A stretch of 64,000 nucleotides of DNA from Mycobacterium asiaticum (lineage in GTDB: Bacteria > Actinomycetota > Actinomycetes > Mycobacteriales > Mycobacteriaceae): the NCBI RefSeq assembly GCF_001673635.1, contig NZ_LZMH01000023.1, positions 24,229 to 88,228 on the forward strand, given 5' to 3'. A model generated the notes under the pieces. The model was not told the origin of the DNA. It ran no database searches and saw nothing but the letters and a program-made list of their open reading frames with translations. This document shows, piece after piece, positions 46,874 to 57,815 of the stretch; position 1 is the first letter of the stretch, and every line of letters starts with the position of its first letter. The position numbers were made by a program, and so were the translations under genes.

Positions 46874-48643
46874 TCACGCGTGTTCAATCCGGTCGCGGCC
46901 CAGCGTTTTCGCCTGGTAGAGCGCGGCGTCGGCGCGGTTCACGGCCTGCGTGAGCGATTCCGGCGGTAGCCAGGTGGTATACCCGACCGAGCAGGTTTGG
47001 CCCGCGGGAATGCATGCCCGGATGCGATTCAAAAGGGAAAGGGTTTCCTGGGGTGGCGTCTCGGGAAGGGCGAGAATGAACTCTTCGCCACCCCACCGGG
47101 CGAAAAGATCGTGCGCCCGTAGTGCGGCACGTGCGGTGCCAGCGAAGTTGCGCAGCAATTCATCGCCTTGCGGGTGCCCGTAGGCATCGTTGTATGCCTT
47201 GAAGTGGTCGAAGTCGAACAGCGCTATCACCCACGGCGCAGCGTCCTGGCGGACGTGCGGCAGCAGCGCCGAAAGGCTCGTATCCCACCCGCGGCGATTT
47301 AGTAGACCGGTCAGCGGGTCGGTCGAGGCGAAACGTTCGAGTGCCGCGCGGGCGGCCGCGGCGGCGGTCACGTCGCGCATTTCCAGCAGCACCGCCGGGA
47401 CGCCATGGTAGGTGATCAGCGTGGCGTTGATCTCTGCCGTAACTCGTGTTCCATCCGCCCGCTGCAGCAGGCTCTGGTGCGCGCGCAGCGGTGCCCCGCC
47501 CGCCAGCAACCCACCCAGCAGTTGACGGCCGGTGCCACGTACCCCGGCGGGCAGGAAGTCGAACGCACACCGGCTCTGCACGCGCGTTCCCGCGTCCATC
47601 CCGCACATGGCAATGGCTTGAGGATTGGCATAGGCGACCTGTCCGTCGGCGCTGACCACGGCCATGGCGACCGGGGACTGTTCGATCAACGCGCGCCAGC
47701 GTTGCTCGGCGGCCTCGTGCGCCGCGCGTGCGGCATCGAGCTCGGTGACATCCGTTGACACTCCGCCGATGCCGATGACTTCGCCTGCGTCGTTGATCAG
47801 TGGGAACTTGGTGGACCGGTAAGTGTGCGTGGATCCGTCGGGATGAATCAGATCTTCGGTGAAGACCTGACGTTCACGGGTGGCCATGATGTGGGTGTCA
47901 TGGCGCCGGTATTCGTCGGCGATGTCGATCGGGAACAGTTCGTGGTCGGTGCGGCCGATCAGGCCGCCCGTTACCTGCGTCACCCGTTGTAGGGCGGCGT
48001 TGGACATCACGAAGCGCCCGTCGACGTCCTTGGCGTAGATCAGGACGTCGGTGTGCTCCAGCACAGCGGCCAGCATCCGTTGCTGTTGACGCAATGCGGC
48101 GCCCTGCCGTCGCATCTCCAATTGGCTGATCACCTGGTCCGCAAGCACGGTCAGGAACCGGCGCGCGGGCTCGTCGAGCACGCGGGTCTTGGTGTCGAGC
48201 ACGCACAACGTGCCCAGCACGTGCCCGTCGGCGGTGCGCAACGGGGCGCCGGCATAGAAGCGCAGCTGCGGCCGGTCGACCACCAGGGGTATGGCGGCGA
48301 AGCGTGGATCAACCCGAGCGTCGGCAACCGTCATCGTGTCGGTGCTGTACAGCGCGTGAGCACAGAAAAAGTGGCGCCGGGCAACCTCGGTGAGGTCGAG
48401 TCCGTGTCGAGCCTTGAACCAGTGCCGCTCGGCATCCACGAGGCTGATCAACGCGATGGGTGCGGCACAGACGTGCGCCGCGAGGGCGGCGAGGTCGTCG
48501 AACACCTTCTCGGCGGGCGTATCGAGCACCGCAAAGGAGGCCAGCGCGCGCAGCCGGTCAACTTCGCCAGACTGTCGGGCGGGTGCGCAGGAGATCACGG
48601 CATCGAGCGGGGGCCCAGCGTGCCTCAGTTCAACCTGCGCCAT
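46874..48643 (-). CDS. GAF-PAS-PAS-GGDEF diguanylate cyclase
   Basis: From ATG 48643 the protein has 589 residues. Domains in order: GAF (about 25-185, with AERHWFKARHGL and the C-x-L motif LGTLCVLD), PAS (about 205-310), PAS (about 325-440) and GGDEF (about 455-589). The cyclase site reads RWGGEEFILAL, with the metal-binding DFDHFKAYND earlier. RAHD lies five residues before GGEEF, the classic product-inhibition (I) site. It should make c-di-GMP in response to a cytosolic signal. No EAL domain or partner is adjacent. Confidence 0.92.
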   Translation of the reverse strand: MAQVELRHAGPPLDAVISCAPARQSGEVDRLRALASFAVLDTPAEKVFDDLAALAAHVCAAPIALISLVDAERHWFKARHGLDLTEVARRHFFCAHALYSTDTMTVADARVDPRFAAIPLVVDRPQLRFYAGAPLRTADGHVLGTLCVLDTKTRVLDEPARRFLTVLADQVISQLEMRRQGAALRQQQRMLAAVLEHTDVLIYAKDVDGRFVMSNAALQRVTQVTGGLIGRTDHELFPIDIADEYRRHDTHIMATRERQVFTEDLIHPDGSTHTYRSTKFPLINDAGEVIGIGGVSTDVTELDAARAAHEAAEQRWRALIEQSPVAMAVVSADGQVAYANPQAIAMCGMDAGTRVQSRCAFDFLPAGVRGTGRQLLGGLLAGGAPLRAHQSLLQRADGTRVTAEINATLITYHGVPAVLLEMRDVTAAAAARAALERFASTDPLTGLLNRRGWDTSLSALLPHVRQDAAPWVIALFDFDHFKAYNDAYGHPQGDELLRNFAGTARAALRAHDLFARWGGEEFILALPETPPQETLSLLNRIRACIPAGQTCSVGYTTWLPPESLTQAVNRADAALYQAKTLGRDRIEHA

Positions 48644-48818
48644 TCGGGGATGTCCATGGTTCGTTCGCGTGTTGCACCGCCGGCCGAGCTGCTTTCGAAA
48701 CGACGGTAAACATACAGATTGGCAGATCGAGCAAAGGGCCGCCACTATCACCGGTCAATTGGCTGCACGCCGCAGAATCTAGCCGAACGCGGGCGAGTTC
48801 TGAGATCATCTTGATAAA

Positions 48819-49463
48819 TTGAGAGGTGCCGACGGCGTAGGGGGGACGGAGATTTCAGTCGCAAGCCAGCAAAGCGGCAATGCGCGCCGTGCCGACGACG
48901 AACGGTGGCAGCTGATCCGAAAAGTCGCGATGGAATTGTTCCGTCGGGAAGGGTTCGCGCGGGCCAGGCTGGAAGACGTCGCCATCGAAGTGGGCATCGA
49001 CCGCGCCTCGCTGTGCTCCTACGTCCGGTCCAAGGAGGAGTTGTTCGTCGCGTTGATCGAGCGACCCGCTTACCAGATGACGCGGCGTTGCCGTGAGGCC
49101 CTCGCGTCGAATCTGACTGCCGACGAAAAGCTCCGCTATGCCTTGCGCGCCTTCGTAGAAGGGCTCACCGAGCACCCGGAGCTCTTCTTGCTGTTCAGCG
49201 AAAGTCAGCACCTGTCAGCCACTTTCGAGGCACGAGACATCGTCGCCAACGCCGATGCCTACGGCAAGACATTGGCCGCCATCGTCAGCGAGGGGATCAG
49301 ATCCGGCGTGTTCCGCGCCGATCTGGACCCGCGCCTGGTCATGCTCGGCATCCTGGGCATGCACAACTGGATCCATCGTTGGTATGTCCCGGGCGGGCGC
49401 AACACGCTGACTGAGATCGGCGACACCTTCGCGGAGATGATCCTGGCCGGTCTGCGGGCCTAA
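48819..49463 (+). CDS. TetR-family regulator
   Basis: 214 residues as drawn. The HTH reads ARLEDVAIEVGIDRASLCSYV followed by SKEELFVALIE. The start is unclear: TTG 48819 has no ribosome site, while an ATT at 48849 lies just after GGGGGGACGGAG. It diverges from the diguanylate cyclase gene across 175 bp in which I see no strong palindrome, and precedes the methyltransferase gene by 10 bp. Confidence 0.82.
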   Translation: MRGADGVGGTEISVASQQSGNARRADDERWQLIRKVAMELFRREGFARARLEDVAIEVGIDRASLCSYVRSKEELFVALIERPAYQMTRRCREALASNLTADEKLRYALRAFVEGLTEHPELFLLFSESQHLSATFEARDIVANADAYGKTLAAIVSEGIRSGVFRADLDPRLVMLGILGMHNWIHRWYVPGGRNTLTEIGDTFAEMILAGLRA

Positions 49464-49473
49464 GCTGGCGCCC

Positions 49474-50301
49474 GTGGACCGGGTTCACGTCGATCTCAAC
49501 GGGCCGCCGCAGACCATGCTCGCGACGTTGTACGCCAAGGCGCTCGATGCTGACGCGCCGCAGCCGATCCTGCGCGACCAGTACGCGAAGGCGGCGGTGG
49601 CGCGCATCGATTACGACTGGGGCGTCACCACCATCACGCCCCGCCGGGCACCGTCGGTGGCGATCCGGACCGCCCACTTCGACACCTGGGTGCGCCAATT
49701 CCTCGCTGTCTACGACGCGGCCGTTGTGCTCCACGTTGGGTGCGGGCTGGATGCCCGGGTCTTTCGCATCGACCCGGGTCCGGGGGTGCGCTGGTACGAC
49801 GTCGACTACCCGGAGGTGATCGAGCTGCGCAACCGGGTCTATCCGCAGCGCGCCGGATGCGTGACATTGCCGGCGTCGGTGACGGATCCGGGCTGGCTGG
49901 CCGAGATCCCGGTGGATCGTCCTGCCCTGTTCATCGGCGAGGGACTGACGATGTACCTGACCAAGGAAGACGGATTGATGCTGCTGCGTCGCGTCGTCGA
50001 CCGGTTCGGTTCCGGTGAACTGCAGTTCGACGCGTTCAACACGTTCGGGATCAGGACGCAGGTGATCAATTCCGTCGTCCGTCGTTCCGGCTCGACCCTG
50101 CACTGGGGGATTGACACGCCCGCCGACATCTTGGCGGCCGTGCCGGGCTTGCGACTGCTGCAGTGGCAGTCGGTGTTCGACAGCGACACCTTCGAGCTGG
50201 TGTCGGCGCCGATACGCCTGCTGGGGCGCGCCATGTCCGCGGTACCCGCATTGCGGAACATGGCGCAGTATCACCGCTACGCATTTGGCCGGGAATGCTG
50301 A
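49474..50301 (+). CDS. LCM/TcmP-type O-methyltransferase
   Basis: 275 residues of the leucine-carboxyl-methyltransferase superfamily, SAM motif VVLHVGCGLDARVFRID with the following WYDVDYPEVIELR. The family includes polyketide O-methyltransferases. GTG start, 10 bp behind the TetR, so likely in one operon. The substrate is unknown. It is only distantly similar to the three LCM-type genes near 56-58 kb. Confidence 0.85.
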   Translation: MDRVHVDLNGPPQTMLATLYAKALDADAPQPILRDQYAKAAVARIDYDWGVTTITPRRAPSVAIRTAHFDTWVRQFLAVYDAAVVLHVGCGLDARVFRIDPGPGVRWYDVDYPEVIELRNRVYPQRAGCVTLPASVTDPGWLAEIPVDRPALFIGEGLTMYLTKEDGLMLLRRVVDRFGSGELQFDAFNTFGIRTQVINSVVRRSGSTLHWGIDTPADILAAVPGLRLLQWQSVFDSDTFELVSAPIRLLGRAMSAVPALRNMAQYHRYAFGREC

Positions 50302-50326
50302 CCGACGAGAGGTGTTGCAGATAACC

Positions 50327-50701
50327 ATGAGCCATCCGGAAATCAAAGAGCCCAGTGCCGGGCACCCCATCACCATCGAACCCAACCCGAGCCGGGTGCA
50401 GGTGCGCATCAACGGCGAACTGATCGCCGACACCACCGCTGCGTTGGCGTTGCGGGAGGCGAGTTTGCCTGTGGTGCAATACATTCCGCTCGCAGATGTG
50501 GTGCAAGAGCGGCTGACGCGCACCGATACCAGCAGCTACTGCCCGTTCAAGGGTGAAGCCAGCTACTACAGCGTGACCACCACGGCCGGCGACACGGTCG
50601 CGGACGCGATCTGGACCTACGAACAGCCCTATCCCGCGGTAGCCGCGATCGCCGGGCACGTCGCCTTCTACCCGAACAAGGCCGAGATCACCCTCGGTTA
50701 G
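50327..50701 (+). CDS. DUF427 protein
   Basis: 124 residues, with the domain pattern RVRINGELIADTTAAL (here RVQVRINGELIADT), YCPFKGEASYYSV and the final FYPNKAEITL, typical of DUF427. Function is unknown. Matches Rv0140. The TAG stop lies in the first arm of a terminator hairpin. Confidence 0.9.
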   Translation: MSHPEIKEPSAGHPITIEPNPSRVQVRINGELIADTTAALALREASLPVVQYIPLADVVQERLTRTDTSSYCPFKGEASYYSVTTTAGDTVADAIWTYEQPYPAVAAIAGHVAFYPNKAEITLG

Positions 50702-50720
50702 GCGTCTAGCAGGCGCCTAA
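50698..50720. terminator. Hairpin between convergent Rv0140/Rv0141c orthologues
   Basis: TTAGGCG (50698-50704) pairs with CGCCTAA (50714-50720) over a 9-base loop. The stop codon of the DUF427 gene lies inside the left arm. Two direct copies of TAAAACTCGAC follow at 50718-50728 and 50730-50740. Confidence 0.45.
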
Positions 50721-50739
50721 AACTCGACGTAAAACTCGA

Positions 50740-51129
50740 CTAGGAGAACATCCGCGCGAACGACTGGGTATCGCTGTATTCCCGCAGCGAGGTGATCATG
50801 CCGTCGCGCGTCTCGAAGATGCAGACGAACGGGCTCTCGTATTTGCTGCCGTCGCCGGTGACGCCTTCGGTCTGCCCCTCGATTACCACCGTCTCGCCCT
50901 CGTTGACGCAGCGGAGGAGGTCGATGTGGCTGACATCGAAGACCTGCATGCGCCGCTCGTTGGCCCGGCGCATCGTCTCCTTGTCCAAAGTTCTGCGAGT
51001 GACGATGCTCCAGTAGGTGAAGTCGTCGGCCAGCAGCGCGAAGCCTTCTTCCAAGTCTCCGCCCTGGCACAGGTTCTGCAGGAACATCCATGCCAGTTCG
51101 GCCTGCGGGTCGTCAAATGGCGTCGTCAC
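50740..51129 (-). CDS. SnoaL-like (NTF2-fold) protein
   Basis: The GTG at 51129 gives 129 residues, starting VTTPFDDPQAELAWMF; a TTG at 51201 would give 153, and Rv0141c is intermediate, so the start is open. The fold resembles limonene-epoxide hydrolase/SnoaL proteins (FALLADDFTYWSIVTRRTLDK, then GEGETVVIEG-type strands and a terminal YSDTQSFARMF). Function unknown. It diverges from the DNA glycosylase gene. Confidence 0.75.
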   Translation of the reverse strand: MTTPFDDPQAELAWMFLQNLCQGGDLEEGFALLADDFTYWSIVTRRTLDKETMRRANERRMQVFDVSHIDLLRCVNEGETVVIEGQTEGVTGDGSKYESPFVCIFETRDGMITSLREYSDTQSFARMFS

Positions 51130-51233
51130 GGCGTCATCACAAACGTCATCCTGACTTGCGACATAGTTGAGGGTCAATCGATGAAGCCGCGAAACGGACA
51201 ACCGTTCGGCTATCGGATAGGAGAAGCGCCGGG

Positions 51234-52145
51234 TTGACCATCGCGCGAACCGTCACGTTCCCCGGCGCGGTCAGCTTCGGGCATACGCTGGCGCCGCTGC
51301 GGCGGGGTCCCCGGGACCCGTGCTTTCGGCCCGTGGGCGACGGCACGATCTGGCGAACCAGCCTGCTTGGCAGCGGCCCGGTCACGGCGCGGATCAGTCG
51401 TGCGGGCGTCGCCGAGGTGCACTGCTCGGCATGGGGTGACGGAGCGGCCGAGTTTGTCGAGGCGCTGCCCGCGCTGTTGGGCGCCGATGACGACGATTCG
51501 GACTTCGTCCCGCACCATCCGACCGTCGCCGCCGCACAGCAGCGGGTGCCGCACTTGCGGCTGGGCCGGACGGGTCGGGTGCTGGAAGCGCTGATCCCGG
51601 CGATCATCGAGCAGCGGGTGCCCGGCGCGGACGCCTTTCGGTCCTGGCGGGTGCTGGTGACCAAGTACGGGACTCCCGCCCCCGGTCCGGCGCCGGACGG
51701 CATGCGGGTGCCCCCATCGGCGGACGCGTGGCGCCACATCCCGTCCTGGGAGTTCCACCTGGCCAACGTCGATCCCGGGCGGGCGCAGACGGTGGCGGGC
51801 GCCGCCCGCCGGGCGTCGTCATTGGAACGGCTGGTGTCGGTGCCGTCGGTGCAGGCCCGCGCGGCGCTGATGACGCTTCCCGGAGTGGGCGTGTGGACCG
51901 CCGCGGAGACCGCGCAGCGGGCATTCGGTGACGCCGACGCGGTGTCCGTCGGCGACTACCACGTCCCGAAGATGATCGGCTGGACGCTGATCGGCCGACC
52001 GGTCGACGACGCAGGAATGCTCGAGCTCCTCGAGCCGATGCGGCCCCACCGCCACCGCGTGGTCCGATTGCTCGAAGCCAGCGGACTGGCGTACGAGCCC
52101 CGCCGTGGCGCACGACTGCCGGTGCAGCACATCCGGTTTCTGTAG
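51234..52145 (+). CDS. AlkA-like DNA glycosylase (HhH-GPD)
   Basis: 303 residues, TTG start after GGAGAAGCG. The helix-hairpin-helix is LMTLPGVGVWTAAETAQ, followed by the catalytic Asp in SVGDYHVPKMIG, the usual spacing for the HhH-GPD superfamily. It probably removes alkylated bases. The N-terminal domain is AlkA-like. Matches Rv0142. Confidence 0.85.
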   Translation: MTIARTVTFPGAVSFGHTLAPLRRGPRDPCFRPVGDGTIWRTSLLGSGPVTARISRAGVAEVHCSAWGDGAAEFVEALPALLGADDDDSDFVPHHPTVAAAQQRVPHLRLGRTGRVLEALIPAIIEQRVPGADAFRSWRVLVTKYGTPAPGPAPDGMRVPPSADAWRHIPSWEFHLANVDPGRAQTVAGAARRASSLERLVSVPSVQARAALMTLPGVGVWTAAETAQRAFGDADAVSVGDYHVPKMIGWTLIGRPVDDAGMLELLEPMRPHRHRVVRLLEASGLAYEPRRGARLPVQHIRFL

Positions 52146-52158
52146 CCGCTTTGTGTAG

Positions 52159-52184
52159 CGATTAGGGACCGGGCCATCGGGTAC
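52159..52184 (+). promoter_or_regulatory. Candidate SigF-type promoter of dps
   Basis: GGGTAC at 52179-52184 matches the mycobacterial SigF -10 consensus (GGGTAY). A CGATT at 52159-52163, 15 bases upstream, is a possible but imperfect -35. The site is 48 bases before the dps ATG. Dps of M. smegmatis is known to be under SigF/SigH control, which supports the reading. Confidence 0.4.
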
Positions 52185-52231
52185 CCAAGCGAAGAGCAAA
52201 AACCGTGCAGGCGAAATCAGGAGAGAAATCC

Positions 52232-52780
52232 ATGGCGCAGTTCACAATTCCGGGCTTGAGCGACAAGCAGGGAGTGCGGCTCACCGAGCTGTTGCAGAAG
52301 CAACTGAGCACCTACAACGATCTTCATCTGACGCTCAAGCACGTGCACTGGAATGTGGTCGGGCCGAACTTCATCGGCGTGCACGAGATGCTGGACCCGC
52401 AGGTGAAAACGGTCCGCGAGTACGCCGACGAGGTCGCCGAGCGCATTGCGGCGCTGGGCGGTTCACCGGAAGGCACCCCTGGCGCGATCGTGCGGGACCG
52501 CACCTGGGACGACTACTCGATCGGCCGTGACTGCGTACAGTCCCACCTGGCCGCATTGGACCTGGTCTACACCGGAGTCATCGAAGATCTCCGCAAGAGC
52601 ATCGAGGAGACCGAGGAACTCGACCCGGTCACCCAGGATCTGCTGATCGGCCACGCGGGTCAGCTCGAGCAGTACCAGTGGTTCGTCCGCGCCCACCTGG
52701 AGAGCGCGGGTGGGGACTTGGCCCACGAGGGCGCATCAAGTGAGAAGGACGCGGCGAGTTCGGCTCGCGATCAGTCCTGA
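52232..52780 (+). CDS. dps: Dps, ferritin-like DNA-protecting protein
   Basis: The ATG at 52232 follows AGGAGAGAAATCC and gives 182 residues. The sequence MAQFTIPGLSDKQGVRL and KHVHWNVVGPNFIGVHEMLDPQ is almost the same as M. smegmatis Dps1, including the ferroxidase residues (HxxxW...H...D...E across the dimer). It stores iron and binds DNA under starvation. M. tuberculosis lacks a dps here. It overlaps the clc gene by 10 bp at its 3' end. Confidence 0.95.
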   Translation: MAQFTIPGLSDKQGVRLTELLQKQLSTYNDLHLTLKHVHWNVVGPNFIGVHEMLDPQVKTVREYADEVAERIAALGGSPEGTPGAIVRDRTWDDYSIGRDCVQSHLAALDLVYTGVIEDLRKSIEETEELDPVTQDLLIGHAGQLEQYQWFVRAHLESAGGDLAHEGASSEKDAASSARDQS

Positions 52781-54183
52781 TCCGGGGCGGCATTGCGGGC
52801 GCGTTGGGCCGCCTCCCGCTCCTGCAGTGCGGTTTGGCGGTCGAGCCGCTGCGCCTCGTACATGGTGACGTTGGTCAGCGACATCAGCAGCGCCGCGATA
52901 CCGACGGCCAGGATCGCGCCTGGCACCACTGAGAACGACCCCGTCATCTCGGCGACCATGATCATGACCGCCAGCGGGGCGCGGGCGACGCTGCCGAAGC
53001 AGGTCATCATGCCGACCACCACGAAGATGCCGGGCTGTTCGGGCACCCCGGGCAGGCCCGTCAGCTCGCCCAGCCGCCACACGGCGGCGCCGACGAACGC
53101 GCCGATCACGATCCCGGGCCCGAACAACCCGCCCGATCCGCCGCTACCGATCGACAGACAGGTGGCGACGATCTTGGCGACGGGCAGCACCACGATGATC
53201 CACAGCGGGATCGACAGCAGCGTGCCGCGATCGGCGGCCAGTTGCGCCCACCCGTAGCCACTGCTGAGCACCTGCGGAATCAGCAGGCCCAGTAACCCGA
53301 CCAGTAACCCACCCACCGCCGGCTTCACGATGGGACCGCCCGGAAGGCGGCGCGTCAGCGTGACAGACGCGTGGAAGGTGCGGGCGTAGAGGTAGCCGAC
53401 AGCCGCCGCGACCACGCCGATCACCACGAACCACAGCAGCGGCCCGGCCCGCTCGAAGCGGTATTCGGCGTCGATGTAGCCGAACAGCGGCTCGAAGCCC
53501 AGGAACGAGCCGAGCACCGCGTACGCCGTGCCCGAAGTGATGAAGCCGGGCAGCAGGCTGCGGTAGTCGAAGTCGTCGCGGTAGGTGATCGAGGCCGCCA
53601 GCACCGCCCCGCCCAGCGGTGCGGCGAAGATCGCGCCGATGCCGGCGCCGATGCCCAGGGCCACCGCGATGCGCCCGTCCTCGTCGGACAGGTTGAGCCG
53701 CCGGGTCAGCAACGAGCAGAAGCCTGCCGAGATGTGCGCGGTCGGGCCTTCCCGGCCGCCCGATCCGCCCGACCCGATGGTGAGTGCACTGGCCACCAGC
53801 TTCACCAACACCGCCCGTCCGCGAATGGCGCGCGGATCGGTGTGCACCGCCTCGATGGCTTCGTCGGTGCCATGCCCGGTCGCTTCCGGGGCGAGCCTGG
53901 CCACGATGAGCGCCGAGAGCAACGCCCCGCCCGTCGTCACCAGCGGAATGGCCCACGCCCGGACGAACCCGGCGGACCCACGGTCGCCACCCTCGCCCAC
54001 CGGGGTGGGCACGTGATAGCCGGCCAGGTAACCGAGCAGAAATTCGCCGGTGTATTTCAGCGCGAGATAGAACAGGACCGCGCCGAGCCCGGCGATGACA
54101 CCGATCGTGATGCCCAGTCCGAGCCATTTGGGCAGGTAGGGCACGTTGCGAGCGGGCGCCTGATCCGGCTCCGGGTCGTCCAC
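52771..54183 (-). CDS. ClC-family chloride channel/antiporter
   Basis: About 470 residues from GTG 54183. The selectivity motifs are present: GSGGSGGREGP (helix C/D), GIGAGIGAIFAAPLGGAV and GSGGSGGLFGPG (helix N). The gating/proton glutamate position is REGP. The upstream frame to 54363 would cover the pirin promoter and start, so it is shortened; M. tuberculosis Rv0143c may be longer. It probably exchanges chloride or fluoride for protons across the membrane. Confidence 0.88.
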   Translation of the reverse strand: MDDPEPDQAPARNVPYLPKWLGLGITIGVIAGLGAVLFYLALKYTGEFLLGYLAGYHVPTPVGEGGDRGSAGFVRAWAIPLVTTGGALLSALIVARLAPEATGHGTDEAIEAVHTDPRAIRGRAVLVKLVASALTIGSGGSGGREGPTAHISAGFCSLLTRRLNLSDEDGRIAVALGIGAGIGAIFAAPLGGAVLAASITYRDDFDYRSLLPGFITSGTAYAVLGSFLGFEPLFGYIDAEYRFERAGPLLWFVVIGVVAAAVGYLYARTFHASVTLTRRLPGGPIVKPAVGGLLVGLLGLLIPQVLSSGYGWAQLAADRGTLLSIPLWIIVVLPVAKIVATCLSIGSGGSGGLFGPGIVIGAFVGAAVWRLGELTGLPGVPEQPGIFVVVGMMTCFGSVARAPLAVMIMVAEMTGSFSVVPGAILAVGIAALLMSLTNVTMYEAQRLDRQTALQEREAAQRARNAAPDQD

Positions 54184-54271
54184 CAGGCCATCGTAGCCAG
54201 CCGGGTAGACCGGTCGGGAATAAGTGGACCCTAGTCCGGTTATACCGGGCAACCGAACGAGGAGGCGTCCA

Positions 54272-55234
54272 ATGCCAGCTATCGCCGCAGACACACTCAC
54301 CCTGACCCGGATCGGTCCACCCGCTCCGGCCGACACCGAACGCCCGGTCCGATCGGTCACCACCGGCCCGCGCGGCTACGAGGGGCTGGGGTTCCCGGTG
54401 GTGCGCGCGTTCGCCGGCGTCAGTTCCGCCGCACTCGACCCGTTCGTGCACATGGACCAGATGGGCGAAGTGGACTACGAACCCGGCGAACCACGGGGAA
54501 CCGACTGGCATCCCCACCGCGGCTTCGAAACCGTGACCTACATGATCGATGGGAAGTTCGCGCACCAGGATTCCCATGGTGGCGGCGGACTGATAACCGA
54601 CGGTGCCACGCAATGGATGACGGCCGGTTCGGGCATCCTACACATCGAAACTCCGCCCGTCGAGATGGTAAATAGCGGCGGCAAATTTCACGGGATCCAG
54701 TTGTGGGTGAACCTACCCAAACGGGACAAGTTCGCCACGCCCCGATACCAGGCCATCGAGGGCACCGATGCCAAGCTGCTCTCCTCCGATGACGGCGGCG
54801 CGCTGATCCGTGTGATCGCCGGCGAGATTGACGGCCACCGCGGGCCGGGCATTACCCACACCCCGATCACGATGGCGCATGCGACGATCGAAAGTGGTGC
54901 ACGCCTTAATATTCCGTGGAGTCGTGACTTCAACGCCCTGGTGTATGTGCTCTCCGGCGAAGGGTCCGTCGGGCCGGTAGGGCACCCGATCAAGCAGGGC
55001 CAGCTGGCCGTGCTGGGACCCGGCGACCGGATCTCCGTCGCGGCCGGCCGCTCGGTGCTGGACGTGCTCCTGCTGGGCGGGCAGCCGATTCGGGAGCCGG
55101 TCTTCCACTACGGGCCGTTCGTGATGAACACGCGGGCAGAGGTGCTGCAGGCGCTGGAGGACTATCAAACCGGCAAGTTTCGTGGCATCCCGGCGAACGC
55201 GGTGATGCCGCACCGTGGCGGTGGCACACTCTAG
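54272..55234 (+). CDS. Pirin-family cupin protein
   Basis: 320 residues; ATG after GAGGAGGCGTCC. The N-terminal cupin has the metal ligands in DWHPHRGFETVTYMIDG and the later HIETPP-type histidine/glutamate (GILHIETP); the pirin C-terminal half follows. Some pirins are quercetinases. It lies between clc and the Rv0144-type TetR gene, with its stop only 2 bp before that ATG, so the two are co-transcribed. Confidence 0.9.
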   Translation: MPAIAADTLTLTRIGPPAPADTERPVRSVTTGPRGYEGLGFPVVRAFAGVSSAALDPFVHMDQMGEVDYEPGEPRGTDWHPHRGFETVTYMIDGKFAHQDSHGGGGLITDGATQWMTAGSGILHIETPPVEMVNSGGKFHGIQLWVNLPKRDKFATPRYQAIEGTDAKLLSSDDGGALIRVIAGEIDGHRGPGITHTPITMAHATIESGARLNIPWSRDFNALVYVLSGEGSVGPVGHPIKQGQLAVLGPGDRISVAAGRSVLDVLLLGGQPIREPVFHYGPFVMNTRAEVLQALEDYQTGKFRGIPANAVMPHRGGGTL

Positions 55235-55236
55235 TA

Positions 55237-55869
55237 ATGCCACAAGTGGCAAGTCGCGGGCCGGGACGTCCCCCGGCCGCGAAGGCCGATGAGACGCGTA
55301 AGCGGATTGTGCGTGCTGCGCGTCAGGTGTTCAGTGAGCGTGGCTACGACGGTGCGACATTCCAGGCCATCGCCGTGCGCGCCGATCTGACCCGGCCGGC
55401 GATCAATCACTACTTCGCCAGCAAGCGCGTCTTGTACGCCGAAGTGGCCGACCGGACCAACGAACTCGTGGTCAGCGCCGGCATCGACCGCGCCCGCAGT
55501 GAAACCACGTTGATCGGCCGGGTGGCCGCCTTCATCACCGTGGCAATGGAGGTGGACGCCCAGAACCCTTGCACCGCAGCGTTTTTGGCTACGGCGGTAT
55601 TGGACTCGCAGCGGCATCCGGAACTGCGTCGGGACGAGAACGACGCGGTGCGGCTGACCCGGGAATTCCTCGTCTGGGCGGTGAACGACGCCGTCAAGAG
55701 CGGGGAACTCGCCGCGCACGTCGAGGTCGACGCACTGGCCGAGGTGTTGTTACTGGTGCTGTGCGGTGTCGGGTTCTACGCCGGGTTCGTCGGCAGCTAC
55801 CAACAGGTGCAGAACATCCTGGACACGCTGCGGCAGTTGATCGCCGGCAGTCTGTGGACGCCGCAGTGA
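55237..55869 (+). CDS. TetR-family regulator
   Basis: 210 residues with the HTH ATFQAIAVRADLTRPAINHYF and a basic N-terminal tail RGPGRPPAAKADETRKRIV. It follows the pirin gene by 2 bp and precedes three methyltransferase genes. The place suits Rv0144, which is longer as annotated. The start codon overlaps a 14-bp palindrome, suggesting self-control. Confidence 0.87.
   Translation: MPQVASRGPGRPPAAKADETRKRIVRAARQVFSERGYDGATFQAIAVRADLTRPAINHYFASKRVLYAEVADRTNELVVSAGIDRARSETTLIGRVAAFITVAMEVDAQNPCTAAFLATAVLDSQRHPELRRDENDAVRLTREFLVWAVNDAVKSGELAAHVEVDALAEVLLLVLCGVGFYAGFVGSYQQVQNILDTLRQLIAGSLWTPQ
55238..55251. promoter_or_regulatory. TGCCAC-AA-GTGGCA palindrome over TetR start
   Basis: Perfect 6-bp arms with a 2-base centre lie over the ATG of the TetR gene. 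It would suit a TetR site, but it is inside coding sequence and the distance to any promoter is unclear, so this may be chance. Confidence 0.3.
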
Positions 55870-55923
55870 ACTGGCGCACAAAGCGTATAGGTTGCCTAAC
55901 TTATTAGGTACCATGGGCGGGTC

Positions 55924-57814
<1,891 letters not shown>

Positions 57815-57815
<1 letters not shown>

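Noticed and set aside
54184..54363. N-terminal extension of the ClC gene to 54363
   Set aside because: It would overlap the pirin start and ribosome site, and the added residues carry no channel motif.
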